A DNA stretch of 64,000 bases, from contig CM060733.1 in NCBI GenBank assembly GCA_030704615.1, positions 49,476,001 to 49,540,000 of the forward strand, written 5' to 3'. This stretch comes from Takakia lepidozioides (Eukaryota; Streptophyta; Takakiopsida; Takakiales; Takakiaceae). The position numbers were made by a program, and so were the translations under genes. Of the stretch, positions 1-12,508 are shown one piece after another. A model generated the notes under the pieces. That model worked only from the letters and a program-made list of their open reading frames with translations, did no database searches and was not told the DNA's origin. Position 1 is the first letter of the stretch; every line of letters begins with the position of its first letter.

Positions 1-1512
1 GGGGTATGCAGTGGGTTTCAAGCATGTTTGTGGCCATGAAGATAAGTGGTGATTACCAATAACCGGTGATGTTGTAATAGCCAAACAGAAGAGATAATTG
101 TTCATCCATTTTGAAACACCCACCCCTATTGAGAAATCACCTGCTATCTTCACACCGTTTCACCTATTTCATGCCCATGGCACAAGCCAGCCAGACTGCG
201 TCAATCACCGGTTATCCCAAAAACATGCTAGTGGAGTAGGTTTGTGAGATTGCGGGTAATGTGAATCACTGTTATTTTTCATGGTGACGCCTGTACAAGA
301 ACAAGAACAAGCGGCTAGTCGCGTATGGCTCCTCCTTACACTTACTGGAATCTACTTTCATCCATAATAAACTTGAAAATTGATCTATTTATTTTTCACA
401 AGTTGTTCAACAATGGAGATGTTACCTGAAGGAGGTTGCTAGTTGTTACCTGGAGAAGGCTTGAAATAGTTTTCAGCAAATGAGAGGAGGAGGGGCTTAG
501 CTATTTTTGACACTGTCTCCTCTTTACAATAAAGAGAAGCCAATAAAATAAATAACCGTTCATTCTAATCACCGGTTAGTATCTTGAACCCAAACAGAAA
601 ACCCACTAAATACTTTTGGATCCCAAAATCTGCTACACATTTACTGTCAAATTTTCTAATATAAAATAGAGAAAAAAATTATTATGTTAATTGAAACCCC
701 ATAGACTCTTGATGGGGAAAATCAACCCCCTTTCTGTAAACAGAGCCCCTGCCCCAAGCAGAGGAAACCAACAGTGGATTGAACATTGAACCCCAGACCG
801 GCCACGTGCCATAGTCCTGGAAATTACATGTCTGACAATTTTTCTGGATGCACCAACTTTTATTCCCTTTTTTGGAGAAAAAAGGGCAAAAGGGCAAGCA
901 ACAAGCCACACACCTGCCAGTAAGTTACTCTCAGTGCACGGAAAGTGGGTGGCCTGCTCTTCAATTGCTACCAACTTGCAGGGCCTTACAATCCTCGTAT
1001 GCAATACAAAGCGCGTACTCTCCAGTCCTGCTTTGTCTCCTGCATCCAACTTTAGAAAGCCCTTTCCTTAATCTCACTCAGAAAAGCTGTGCTATAAAAA
1101 GCTCCAATTCCCTGGGCCCGCACACCAAGATCAGCAGAGCAAGTGCCGGGATGCATCCCACCTCATCACTCCCAGCGCTGCATGCAAACAGGTACATTGT
1201 ACAAGGCTGTTCCCCCGTACAGTGAACGTATTCCCTTAAAGAGAGAATGTGTTCTCTTGCAGTGTGTAATTTTGGTAAAGGTGACATGGTGGTAGGTGTG
1301 ATAAAGGGTGATTGGCGGTGTAAAGAAGAGGGCTGAGGACCGCAGCCGCTTCGTGTCCGTCTTGGTTTCTGCTCCGTCTTCACACTGTTGGGTTCTGTTT
1401 GTTGGAGGTTTTTCTGAGGGGTTTAGGGGTGTTTGGTGAGCGTGCTGTGGGTGGGTTTGGAGTGTTTCAGTGTCATCTTCTGTGTCTGCATCCGTGTGTG
1501 TGAAGTGGGTCG
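1..1512. other. 5' flank of the enoyl-CoA reductase gene, no gene recognised
   Basis: I see no recognisable coding sequence here. Open frames of 75-125 codons between about 680 and 1380 occur on both strands, overlap one another and match no family I know. The interval just upstream of 1513 presumably holds the promoter and 5' UTR of the plus-strand gene. No clear TATA element could be fixed. Confidence 0.4.
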
Positions 1513-4013
1513 ATGAAGATAGCGGAGAGGGCCTGGCGGATACAAGTGGTGGGCCGTAATGGCAAGGAGATCATCAAAGGCGGTGTTGAAGTGTCCGATG
1601 ATGTGTGCCTCCCTTCTCCCTACATTTCTCTCTGCTCGTTTGGTTTCAGGAGTTTTTCACTGCTCTTTGCACATTGTAGTGACCTATGGGTTTTTTCGAG
1701 GATGTTGGCCAGCCAGGAAGGGTGTTCTTTTCCGCGTCCTGGTTCTTTTATGGCAGATTGTAAATACAGAGACATGAAGGAGTGATGGCTGAAGGATGAC
1801 GACTTGGCAGGACTCCCATTAAATATCTAAAACGGCGACCATCCTATATGTATATGTGTGCATTTAGTCATGCATTTGGTTCGCACTCCCTACAGTGACG
1901 CCTGATACGATGGCTATAAGATATGGGAGGATGATGTTCCGTTGTTTGTGGTCCAGAGTACCAAATCCGTTTGTGAACCACGGGTTTCGTAGACGCGTTT
2001 TTCCTCTTCGGATCGAGGACTCGATCTGCTGCACCATTTATATACAACCCTTACTATAAGCAGTTCTTTCTGTCTTTGTAATTGCGCCTGGTGCAATGGT
2101 GTGGGTGCGTCAGCCTTGCACCCAGAGCAGGACTAAGGGTGGCAGGGACACTTCAGTTTTCAGTTGTATGGAAAGGCACAGACGAGACATGCTGAGGAGA
2201 GAGACGGAGAGAGAGGATTATATATTTGAAGAAGGGGCATATAGGAAAGGAGTGCAGAAATGCGCTCGCCAAGGGAAAGCGGATAAAAATCCTTACTTTG
2301 GAGGAAGGGAAGGGAAGGAACGTTCCATGTAGGACGTTTCATGGTTCTTGGTTGTAGATAAACCATGTTCTTAACTTCATCTTTGGCTTTCAGGAGATGA
2401 AAGACTTAACATGTTGGGCTGATTTGGTGAGATATAAAAAAGATGTTGTTCCCTATGGACAATCTTCTCTCTTACATTACACCTTGTGTGTTGATGATTT
2501 GCAGAGCACAGTGTCTGATCTCAAGAAGGCCATTCAGAGGCGCAGTAAGTGGCTGCCCCTGTCCTTCTGTTTCCTTGTCCCTGGTAGCTTGAGTTTTCAG
2601 ATGTGTGGCTTCTCCTTATTTCAGGCATGCTTCATCGAAGAAACTGTACTCAGTAGTGCAAATATGGTGCTAAGTAGCAAGATGCTTTTTCTACAGATCG
2701 GAAGTACTACCCAGAACGACAACGGCTCACTCTTCCTGTGGATCCCAGCCAAAAGCGCCCTACTGTTCTGGAAGGTAACAAGAAGCTGAAGGACTGTTTC
2801 ACCAATGCAAACCCACAGGTGGTCTTCAAAGACTTGGGACCTCAAGTGGGATACAGCACCCTTTTCTTCTTTGAATATGTCGGCCCACTGCTATTATACC
2901 CTATCTTCTATTACTACCCCGAGATTTATACCTTCTTTGGCCTCCCATCCCGCAAAATTACCTACCCTGTCCAGACTTATGCTCTCTATGCGTGGTGCTT
3001 TCACTACTCGAAACGAATTTTCGAAACCTTCTTCGTCCATCGGTTCAGTCATGCAACTTCTCCTCTTGCCAATGTCTACCGGAACTGCTTCTATTACTGG
3101 GGATTTGGAGCCTCTATAGCCTACTTCGTAAACCACCCTTTGTACACCCCTGTCAGCAAGGAGCAAATGTATGTGGGTTTTGCAATCTCAATTGTGAGCC
3201 AGCTCGCAAACTTTTACTGCCACATTATCTTGAAGAACTTGCGGTCACCAGATGGAAAGGGAGGCTACCAGATTCCATCAGGCTTCCTGTTTAACTATGT
3301 GACGTGTGCAAACTACACAACCGAGATCTATCAGTGGGTTGGATTCAACCTTGCCACACAGACCTTAATGGGTTACCTCTTTGCCGCAGCGGCAATGTAC
3401 ATCATGACTGTCTGGGCCCTTCAGAAGCACAAACGCTTAAGAAAGGTACACACCCCTGTCATTGACCTCTTTTTGGCCGGCTTGTCATTAATATTTAAGA
3501 ATCCACATGATGCATGCCTATGCACTATTTGGTAATGTTGAATGGATGAGTTGCATATTATTTACAGCTCACAAATTTGGTGTAGCGGCATCTCCTCTCA
3601 TGTCTCGTCATATTTCGTAATCATTAGCATGAAAATCTCCGTCTGAGTACTTGCTCTACCTGAAAGAGCCTCGTGACACGACTAGAAATCTGTTGTTGTA
3701 ACTTGTAATACAGCCCATGATATAAGATGTGAGCTGTAGGCAGGACCAGTAAGTCAAGGAACATACTCCTTGTTACTGAGGTTGGAAGCTCTTTGAGTAA
3801 AACCATCATGTGAAGTGGATATGATGGGTTGAGTTCCTAGTATCGTCTTTATACTTTTGCCAGATCAATCTGGCTACCTTGAAGTTTCTCTAAGGCATGC
3901 ATCTTCAAATATGCTTACTTTTTTACTCTGTGGATCTTTGGCAGATATTTGATGGCCTGGATGGTCGGGTCAAGTACCCACGGCGGTGGGTGATCCTACC
4001 CCCTTTTCTCTGA
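1513..4013 (+). CDS. ECR: Very-long-chain trans-2,3-enoyl-CoA reductase (ECR/CER10/TSC13 type)
   Basis: This is the last enzyme of the ER fatty-acid elongase. It reduces trans-2-enoyl-CoA with NADPH to give very-long-chain acyl-CoAs for waxes, sphingolipids and storage lipids. I place exons at 1513-1602, 2505-2544, 2697-3445 and 3945-4013. All boundaries are GT-AG and in phase, giving 315 residues (Arabidopsis ECR has 310). Residues 1-80 form the ubiquitin-like N-terminal region. The C-terminal steroid 5-alpha-reductase-like membrane domain keeps [18 protein letters not shown], with the Lys-Arg pair near 149-150, and [10 protein letters not shown] near 248-257, which aligns with the catalytic tyrosine of yeast Tsc13. 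The last exon encodes the family ending [12 protein letters not shown]. The start is the first ATG of exon 1, and its length matches the family. Introns are 902, 152 and 499 bp. The gene appears intact. Confidence 0.95.
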
Positions 4014-6016
4014 AGCACCAGCTTGTCACTGTCACGCCAAACTACGAGAAGTTGAAGTTTAAACTGATCCCTGGCTCATGTTGGGACAGTATCTTCACAT
4101 TGTGGAGTAGAGATTGTCGGAGATACAGGAGGAATGAGAGCTCAATTGCAACATTGGACCCTTAGAGATACAAGGGGAAGATCCCAACGATTAGTTGTCA
4201 TTCTCATGAATTTATTGATTCATCCCTATCTCCCTTCCAAATTTGGCACTACATCACAAGGATAGTTGAGGCAAGTAAGCATACACAGTCTTTCCCATGG
4301 AATCGTGCATGTGGTTGATCATCAAGATGGTGGTGCCCAGATTCTACACTCATTTTTGGTCCCTCCCCTATAGCTGAAGAGGCTGCATGGAATTCTTCCT
4401 ATCTTTGGTTACTAGGTTTTCATGAGTCTATTCTTGTATAGAACAATCGAGCACATATTTTCATCCGACTTGTAAGAATTGTCTTGATAATTATCAAGTC
4501 ATAGGAGATAAGTATAAGCCTGCATGGGGCCTGTACAGGCCATGCACATCCCTCTCACTTCACCAGATTGATTAGTTGGAACTCTGAAATTTTGAAAAGC
4601 AAACCTTGTTCAGTTTGGTAGCACAGACCGTGATAGAGAAACTTGAAAGCGCACACTAGAAACATCATGGGATGTTTAATGATAAATCACCAATAATACA
4701 TCAATGACTTGTAAGTTATCTACTACTCTAATCAGAATAACCTCCTTTTGTGCAAGTTTTTTGGCAAGTTTCTCTTAAACCCTCACTATTGAGACAGTAA
4801 ATTGGCAACCTGTAAGACAATGTGTAACCTTCTAAAATGTTCAACGGCCTATTGATCCCACATGATCTAAGCCAAGTCACACACCATCAAGGGCAGATAG
4901 GAGATACACTTCCAGGGGCTCGATGTGTCCATCTCTGAAACTTATTAAGCAAAGCCTCCCTCCCTGAGATACCGCCCCTGCTTCACTTCTGTCTACTCCC
5001 ACTGCTGCTGGTCTGCAGCCCTGTTGTGCATTGCATTTTTTCTGTCTCCACTGAGAGACCCCGGCATGAGAGCCTCCACCCCCATCCACTCAAGGGAGAA
5101 GAGAGAGAGAGGACAGGGGGGAGGGGGCACTGAAATTTCTTGTGCCAAGCCAGGGCCAATGCCAAGCCAAGCCAAGAAAAGAAAAGCATACAAGGTTCAA
5201 CAACGATGCGGGCAGGTTGAGCTTCCTCTAGCTGGCACTTGATAATCGAACCAGCGCTGAATGCACACCCTCTCTCCACAATTCATCTGCAGCATAGCAA
5301 CAGGCCTGATCAACTCTTATTCACTCTTGAGTGCTACCTGGTCTAGAAAAGATGCCCAGGCCTCTTCTGTGTGCCTGAGGGTGAAGAGATGAAAATCTAG
5401 GACACAAGCAGCATGGAAAACCGTGGCGGGTGGGCAATATGTGACAAAGAATGAGAGAGACCAATGTGGGACTAAATGGTGGAGGTCTCTGTGCTCACAC
5501 AGTATTGTAGGTAAAGAACAATAGATCACATAGAGATGGAAAAGAAATCAGGGGATAGAAAATGATCCAATACATACCTGTCTTTCCCTTTTTGTAGAAC
5601 ATGCAAAGATTGCCCCCTGTACAGAACACTTGCAAGCCACCCTGTCAATGCAGGAACCGTAAGAACTCTGTCCCTCACTGAGACACAAACTGTGTAGTCC
5701 GATGACAGCCATGGGTCACATCTGTGGCCAAATTTTAGGAGCTAATGCAGCCATTGCAGACACCATATTTTGTTTGCTAACATGATCTTGAATGTCTTGA
5801 ACAACTGCAATCAGATAGCCATTGGCTCCACCAGAGCCTATCACAACTTGGTCCTGCTTTCACCCTCTGGTGGGTAGCCTTCACTCTTGCAGGAATGATA
5901 TGCGACGGAGGAAACGTCCTCAACAGTACGTCATAGCCTACATACCCAGGGATCAGTGAATGAACCAAGGAGCTGCCTAGCCTTAATGGATAAAGCAAGA
6001 AACTTACACTATCACT
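4014..6016. other. Intergenic region between convergent ECR and PPR genes
   Basis: No gene is recognised. The interval should contain the 3' UTRs of the plus-strand ECR gene and the minus-strand PPR gene. A purine-rich tract lies near 5090-5130. Short open frames at 4880-5280 overlap on both strands and look non-coding. Confidence 0.4.
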
Positions 6017-9000
6017 TCACCAGTACTCCCCACAAGAGCAAACCCCATCTTCGAAGTGGTGAAAGCGGTTGGCATCCCGTACAACAATTGCTCGCCTAAC
6101 AATCTTTGAGATGAACTTGGTAGCTGTGTGGCAGTCACCGCACACCCGAAGGTTCTTGATGACACGAAGACGTGTCCCTGGGGCTGTGCTGATTAGCCCA
6201 AAAGCAATTGCCAGCCTCTCACTGTGGTGGCAAAGAGAAAATTCCTTTTGCTCCTCCTCCATATCATGCAACACAAAGCGAGTGTCAGGGACATATCCTG
6301 CCTCCTTCATCTGCCCAGACAATCTTCTCAGCTCAGCATGAATCTCCTCAATTTGTGGATGCAATTTGTCATCTACCACAAACGAGTGCACTCCATTGCA
6401 AACCTCAATGCAGCAGCGACCTGGCTCCTTTCTGACACCTCTGACCTTCATCATTTTTCTCACCTTTGCACTATCATCCCACCTGCCAGCTGCGGCATAG
6501 ATATTTGATAGCAACACATAAGTCGTAGCGTCCTGTCGATCCCACTTGAGGATGATTTTTGCTGCACGTTCTGCCACCTCCACATTGCCATAATTTCTGC
6601 AGGCACCAAGCAAGGGTTTCCACACCATAGCATCTGGTTGGACTGGCATCTTGTTAATGAAGTCCTCAGCTTCATCCAATCGCCCTGCACGGCCAAAAAG
6701 GTCCACCATGCAGCCAAAGTGCTCCACTGTAGGAGCGAGGCCATGATCTCGAGTCAGGGAATCAAAGTAGTGTCTGCCTTCATCCACTAAGCCCCCATGG
6801 CTACATGCTTGCAGAACACATATAAAGGTGATACTGTTAGGCTGCAGGCCTTCCTTCTGCATTCCGTCAAATAGTTGAAGGACCTCCCTACGACAACCAT
6901 GCTGGGCATATCCTGCGATCATCACATTCCATGAGACCACATTCCATTCAGCCATATTATTGAAAACTCCCTTTGCATCCTCAATGCTCCCACATTTGGC
7001 ATACATGTCCACAAGGGTATTGTTCAGAATGATATCTGGTACAATCCCAGCTTTCATGATATCACCATGGACCTCTTTGCCCTTTTCTAGGGCTGCTAGG
7101 CTCGCACACGCGTTGCAAATGCACACAAATGTGACCTGGTCTGGCATCACCTCTTCCCTCATCATTTGCTCATAGGTCTCCAAAGCCTCCATCCCGCACC
7201 CATGCTGGGCATATCCTGCGATCATTGCACTCCATGATACCACATTACGTTCAGTCATACTGTCAAACACTGCCTTTGCATCCTCGATGCTCCCGCATTT
7301 GGCATACATTGCCACGAGGGTAGTGTTCAGAATCACATCTGGTACAATCCCAGCTTTCATGATATCACCATGGACCTCTTTGCCATTTTCCAGGGCTGCC
7401 AGACTTGCACATGCATTGCAAATGCACACAAATGTGACCTTGTCTGGAATCACCCCTTCCCTCATCATTTGCTCGTAGGTCTCCAGAGCCTCCATCCCAT
7501 ACCCATGCTGGGCATATCCTGTGATCATCGCACTCCATGACACCACATTTCGGTCAGCCATTTTCTCAAACACGGCCTTTGCATCCTCAATGCTCCCACA
7601 TTTGGAATACATGTCCACGAGGGTAGTGTTTAGCATAACATCAGGTACGATTCCAACTTTCTTGATGTCAGCATGAACCTCTTTGGCCTTTTCCAGGGCT
7701 CCCAGGCAAGCACAAGCACTGCAAACGCAAATGAACGTAACCAGGTTTGGCTTCACCCCCTCCTGCATCATTTGTTCATAGGTCTCCAAGGCCTCCATCC
7801 CAAACCTCTTCTGAGCATATCCTGCGAGCATCGCACTCCATGAGATAACATTTCGTTCAGTCATGTTATCAAACACTACCTTTGCATCCTCGATGCTCCC
7901 GCACTTGGCATACATGTCCACAAGGGTCGTATTCAGGGTAATATTTGGTACAATTCCAGCTCTCATGATGTCAGCATGGACCTCTTTGCCCTTTTCCAGG
8001 GCTCCCAGGCTGGCACACGCATTGCAAATGCCCACAAACGTGACCTGGTTGGGCTTCATCCCTTCCCGCATCATTTGCTCATAGGCAGTCAAAGCTTCCA
8101 TCCCGCACCCATGCTGGGCATATCCTGTGATCATGGCATTCCAGGACACCACATCTCGTTCAGCCATATTGTCAAACACTCCCTTTGCATCCTTAATGCT
8201 CCCACATTTTGCATACATGTCCACGAGTGTGTTGTTCAAAATGACACCTGGTACAATTCCAGCTTTTATGATGTCAGCATGGGCCTCTTTGCCCTTTTCT
8301 AGGGATGCCAGGCTTGCACACGCATTGCAAATGCAGACAAACGTGACCTGGTTGGGCTTCACCCCTTCTTGCATCATTTGCACATAGGTCTCCAAGGCAT
8401 TCCTACCACAGCCATGCTTGGTATATCCTGCCATCATTATAGTCCAGGACGACATATTTCGTTCAGGCATTTGATCAAACACTCTGTGTGCATCTGCAAT
8501 GCTCCCGCATTTGACATACATGTTGACAAGGGTGTTGTGCAGAAACACGTTTGGCTTGAATCCATTTTCGATAATGTGGCTGTGCACCTGTCGTCCCCCT
8601 GCTAGACATTTTACCTTGATGCACGTACGCAAGAGACAGACATAAGTGTCTGAGTCTGCTGAAGTGTCTCCATGGTTCAAGATGTGCATGGCCTCTTTCA
8701 GTTGTCCTGCCTCACATAGTGTCCTCACATGCTCACAAGTGCCAGAGTAGATCTTTTGGACTCCCTCTCTTGGCCCTCTTCCAGAAGTGATGGGCATGGT
8801 GGAAGTGCCTGACTTTATCAACTGTCCTGCTGCTCCTTCCAGCTGACTATATACCGACGCAGGCTTCTTGTAGCTATCAATCCACAACGGCTCTTTGGTG
8901 CAGTTGTGCTTCAAATCTGGCCCTGCTGGATGGATCTGGACCCACACCAATCCCTGCCTCATTCAGTTATCCCTGCCACTACACAATAATGCATAGCTCC

Positions 9001-9818
9001 TCCCCCTTGCTGCTAAAAGCCGACAATGTCATCCTAAAGTTTAAAGTAGCAAACACCACAAACCTGCTTGCCACTAACAAGTTCCTGTGCTGAATTTCTG
9101 TCAAGACACTAAGAATTTGTCGAGGCGAGAGGGTGCTTCCGCTCTAACATAACATGCATTTACCTTTCTGTCTCTATTGTCCCACCATTGACTGGGGTTT
9201 GCGAAATATTCCTTCCATAGCTTCTCTTCATCTCTGTTCTCAGTTTTTGGATATTTGCCTGCAACCTCATTGGCAGTAACATGTCAAAAATACTCTGAAC
9301 CACCATGGATCCACCCGATGAGCTACAAAATCCTTGATTAAAAAGTGCAGATGAATCTAATGACAGGACAAAACAAGCCTAAATGCGTTGAAGGAAGGAG
9401 GTCTCACCACACTGTGCTTGATCTCGTGTAATTGAAGCAGCTAGCTCTTCTTTCACCCAAGGAGGATCCAACCAACTCTCAATGCAAAGGGCATCCAGTT
9501 TGTGCTGCTCATGTCTGTGGTCCGATAATCTTAGATTGGTCTGTGAACACCACCAGAGTGTAGCTCAGCAGCAATAGTTTTTAAACACAGGCTCCAAGCC
9601 AATCTTCCCAGATACTGTCAGCAATGCATTTTCATGGCTTGCTTAACAACTGATGATACATAGAGGAAAAGCCACATTGTAGAATAGGCAAACTCCCTCA
9701 CATCATACATGAAGAAAGCCGCACCCTGCCTTTGCAGTTGTCCCACCATTGTGAAGGATCTTCAAAGAACTCTTGCCAGCACTGCTCCATGCACCATGGT
9801 TGACCTTTGTGCCAGAAA
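6017..9818 (-). CDS. PPR protein of PLS-DYW type spliced to OSB-type PDF motifs
   Basis: A probable organellar C-to-U RNA-editing factor. The last exon contains an uninterrupted PLS-class PPR tract, E/E+ motifs and a DYW deaminase domain. Counted from the ATG at 8962, HxE lies near residues 913-915, CGDC near 941-944 and a terminal CSC before the stop. The final tripeptide is EYW rather than DYW. The frame is open upstream of the PPRs and contains GPDLKH and LWIDSYKKP, the second half of the PDF motif known from OSB organellar single-strand DNA-binding proteins. Phase-compatible GT-AG exons upstream supply the rest: 9164-9258 (EEKLWKEYFANPSQWWDN), 9408-9540 (ALCIESWLDPPWVKEEL) and 9725-9818 (WQEFFEDPSQWWDN). 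The last exon would then run 8935-6017. The 5' end, leader and any OB-fold were not found. Either this is a true fusion, or a PPR coding unit sits in an OSB-like gene. PPR-DYW identity is certain; the fusion model is inferred from splice phase. Confidence 0.85.
6900..8440 (-). repeat. 303-bp tandem repeat inside the PPR gene
   Basis: Near-identical blocks recur every 303 bp, which is 101 codons or one P-L-S PPR triplet. The landmark encoding the GYAQ segment appears near 6901, 7204, 7507, 7812, 8113 and 8416. The similarity between blocks exceeds what PPR structure requires and points to recent internal duplication or gene conversion. Confidence 0.9.
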
Positions 9819-10199
9819 CTGCAAGAGCATCAAAAGTTTGACAGGTTCCTTTCTGGAAGTGTGCTGGAGTAGCTTTAGGCAACATTCACTAAAGTCATTT
9901 TTAACTCTATCTGAAGAATGAGTAATGTGTCCGAAAGCTTCAAGATCATCAAAACTTTGACAGGTCCATTGGGGAGGAGTGCAGGACTGCTTCCAACAAC
10001 ATCCACACAAGACAATCTGGGTTCTATGTAGCACAATGAGAAACATACAGATATGTCCAAACTTACAGATGCGAAACAAGCTCGTGCATGACAAGGCTGC
10101 CCCTCTGTCAGGCCATTTGCCAGTCAGTCACAATCACTTTCAGCTTCAAGTGTCAAAGGAGCTCCACCATCCACATCTTTCCAGAATCAGGACACTGTT

Positions 10200-11065
10200 C
10201 TTGAACTTGTTTGATGGAAATTATACTTTCTTCCACCCAAGGAAGATGAAACCAACCCTCAATCCACAGGAACTCCTGCGTGCACTGCTCATGTCCGTAG
10301 TTTGGAGATTGGTCTGCGAAAGCCACATTGGTGCAGCTGAGCAGCCACAGCTTTAATCAACAACCCACCTACCCCTTGCACTGTCCAGGATAATAACCTT
10401 GGGCATCCTACTTTCATGTCTTCACTTAGGAAAAACAACCTTCGATATTGAATACTGAGAGTAAGAGCAGCTGCAGAATAAACCAAGATCCTAAGTCAAC
10501 TCAACATCTAGGAGTAATCCAGTCCACAAATTCTTATAATACGTGAGTCAGTCAAACTCCCTCCATGACCGACTGCGTCACATCCTACATGCAGAAAGCG
10601 CACATTGTCAACGCTGTAGTCCAAACCTTGCGAAGGATTTTTACAGAACTCCTCCCAGCGCTGTTCCATACTTCAGCAGTGACCTGCGTGCCAGATATTC
10701 TAGTTTTCAGAGGACAAGGGTGTTAATTATAGCCCTCTGCTTCTTCGACCAGATAAAATAGTTACGTCAAAGGGACAATTCCAACCCTGGATCCTATAGA
10801 GCATACAACACCGCGACTCCAAAAGAAGAAACCGAAAACTGTCTCGTGCTATACCTCATTTCATGGGCATCCGGGAGGCGCCATAACCAGCAATTGCAAG
10901 GACCTCCGGTATGCCACTTTCAGCTGCACGGCCCTTAGTCTGCTGCGTGATGGGAGGCCTCTCGCATGACCGAAACAACAAGACAGGACCATGGGTGTCG
11001 AATCCGCATTCGAGGTGAGAAGCAGACCCACCCCCCACCATGGCGTAAGAGAGACAAGCAGCGGA
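10200..11065 (-). pseudogene. Decayed leader exon and PDF-motif exons (PDF copy a)
   Basis: Three blocks match modules elsewhere in the window. About 10870-11065 aligns in frame with the leader exon at 61872-62097: both encode an FGHxRG then SRLR basic, Ser-rich segment resembling an organelle transit peptide. About 10603-10669 encodes MEQRWEEFCKNPSQ, the first half of a PDF motif, with the same GTGCG donor context seen at 9725 and 62377. About 10200-10313 encodes FLWIEGWFHLPWVEE, the second half. An in-frame stop precedes the first PDF block, the second block lacks 7 bp relative to 9408-9540, and the usual donor is lost. I read this as a dead copy just upstream of the live PDF-PPR gene. It could still contribute the leader of that gene. 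Confidence 0.55.
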
Positions 11066-11339
11066 GATGCGGGCCCATTTGCAATTCAAACCCGTGCAAC
11101 CCTTTTCATGATCTGAAAGCTGTCACAGGTTTAGAATACCAAGTTTGACTCAACTCTCCATTGTCTCTATCACCTTCGTGGAGACAGTAACCAGAGCTCC
11201 GACACAGCCCAAAAGAAAAAAAAAGAAAGGAATTTGAAGGGGGATGTAGTTGTGGGGATTGCAGTGCTAGGAATTTGCATGGTTAAGGAACTTAACAATC
11301 AAGCTTGTAAAGCCATGGCCAGTCTGCAGAGCTCTAGTA

Positions 11340-12300
11340 ACATAAGCTTGTTTCAGTGTACGTGTAGTTGGCTCAAAGTCCAGGCCATGTGCACCAACGT
11401 CTTCAACTGTCTGTGACCAAGAAGCAATCCCATAACCTCTCTTGGAACATTAGCAGCAGCCATTCGAGTGATACTGGTAATTCTTCTAGATCGATTTGTG
11501 ATGTCACCCTCAATTCCTACATTCCCGGCCTTGTTCCGCATCCAACTCAGCATCAACCCTTCAGCACAATTAATCTTGTTTTTATACCAGATTGTATCCC
11601 GAGAATTGTGTTATGTTTTATAAACAAGAACAGATGGCCTGACAACCTTCAGGCATATGAGACATCAAACAGTGCTAGGTGTACAACACAATGACACATC
11701 TTGATAGTGAGATATCACAGCCGGTCTGAAATGCTCATTTTGAAAACGCTTGAGAGAAACCTTGTAGGCTTTTTATAATCTCTCATCATACTTGAGATAT
11801 GGCTTCCTTTTCTCATCAACACCAACAGTGGAAGTCACTAACAAGAAGATTGTACAACTCAATATCTCCACGAATAAAAAATACTGCAAAGCAGTAGTAT
11901 GAGAATCGCATCTGAAGACCAAGTGGGATAGTGACCTGATGCAGCTCCTGACCCAATATCAGTACCTCTTCCTCCCGCGGCAACCCATCTACTTTATGTC
12001 TACCTTTATTGGCACTTTCAGTACTAGATCGCTTCATGGCCTCATTAAGAGCCCTGTTTGTGGCTAGAAAATAAGAATGTTTCTTCATGCAGAATTCATG
12101 TTCAATGATCCCATTTTGATTCATCCGCTGCTCTCGAGCTGCCTTAAATAGACGATTGAATTCCATGTTCATGACACTGGTGGTAGGGTACTGATCACCA
12201 CTACCCTTACACAGCATCAAAAAAAACTTGGAGAGCTTCTCAGCAAAGTCCTTCAGAGGGAGGTCCTCAATCTTGATGGTAACATCCAATTTCACAAAAG
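11340..12300 (-). pseudogene. Crypton-like tyrosine recombinase relic
   Basis: The open frame at 11816-12295 encodes an N-terminal region with the spacing of DUF3504/KCTD-like, Crypton-derived recombinases: an FAEKLSKFF helix, then LPREEEVLILGQE, then FSYYCFAVFFIRGDIELYNL. After a frameshift near 11830, VDEKRKPYLKYDE continues the pattern. Further on (11353-11556), GIEGDITNRSRRITSITRM and LLLGHRQL correspond to the box II HxxR region and the following GH motif of tyrosine recombinases. The box II histidine is replaced by Arg and no catalytic Tyr is visible. The frame is broken and residues are missing, so this is a relic. Family assignment rests on pattern recognition only. Confidence 0.55.
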
Positions 12301-12508
12301 CTCAATACAGCTTATGACTGGTCAACATAGGAGGAAGCAAACAAAAACCTACAACAGCTTGTTGGCTAACAAAAGTGCACCCTGAAGGTCAATAATCACT
12401 TCCACCCAAAACCAAACTTGAATATTCCACAGAAGAACAAAATTGGTCTTCCTAGATGCCATGACTCACTATAGCCATCCTCAACACCTTAAGGCAGCCA
12501 AGTTCACC

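Noticed and set aside
687-1383. Open frames of 101-125 codons on both strands
   Set aside because: They overlap each other, lack family motifs, and have no supporting splice structure.
6069-8605. Many plus-strand open frames opposite the PPR gene
   Set aside because: They are antisense shadows of the repetitive PPR coding sequence and recur with the same 303-bp period.
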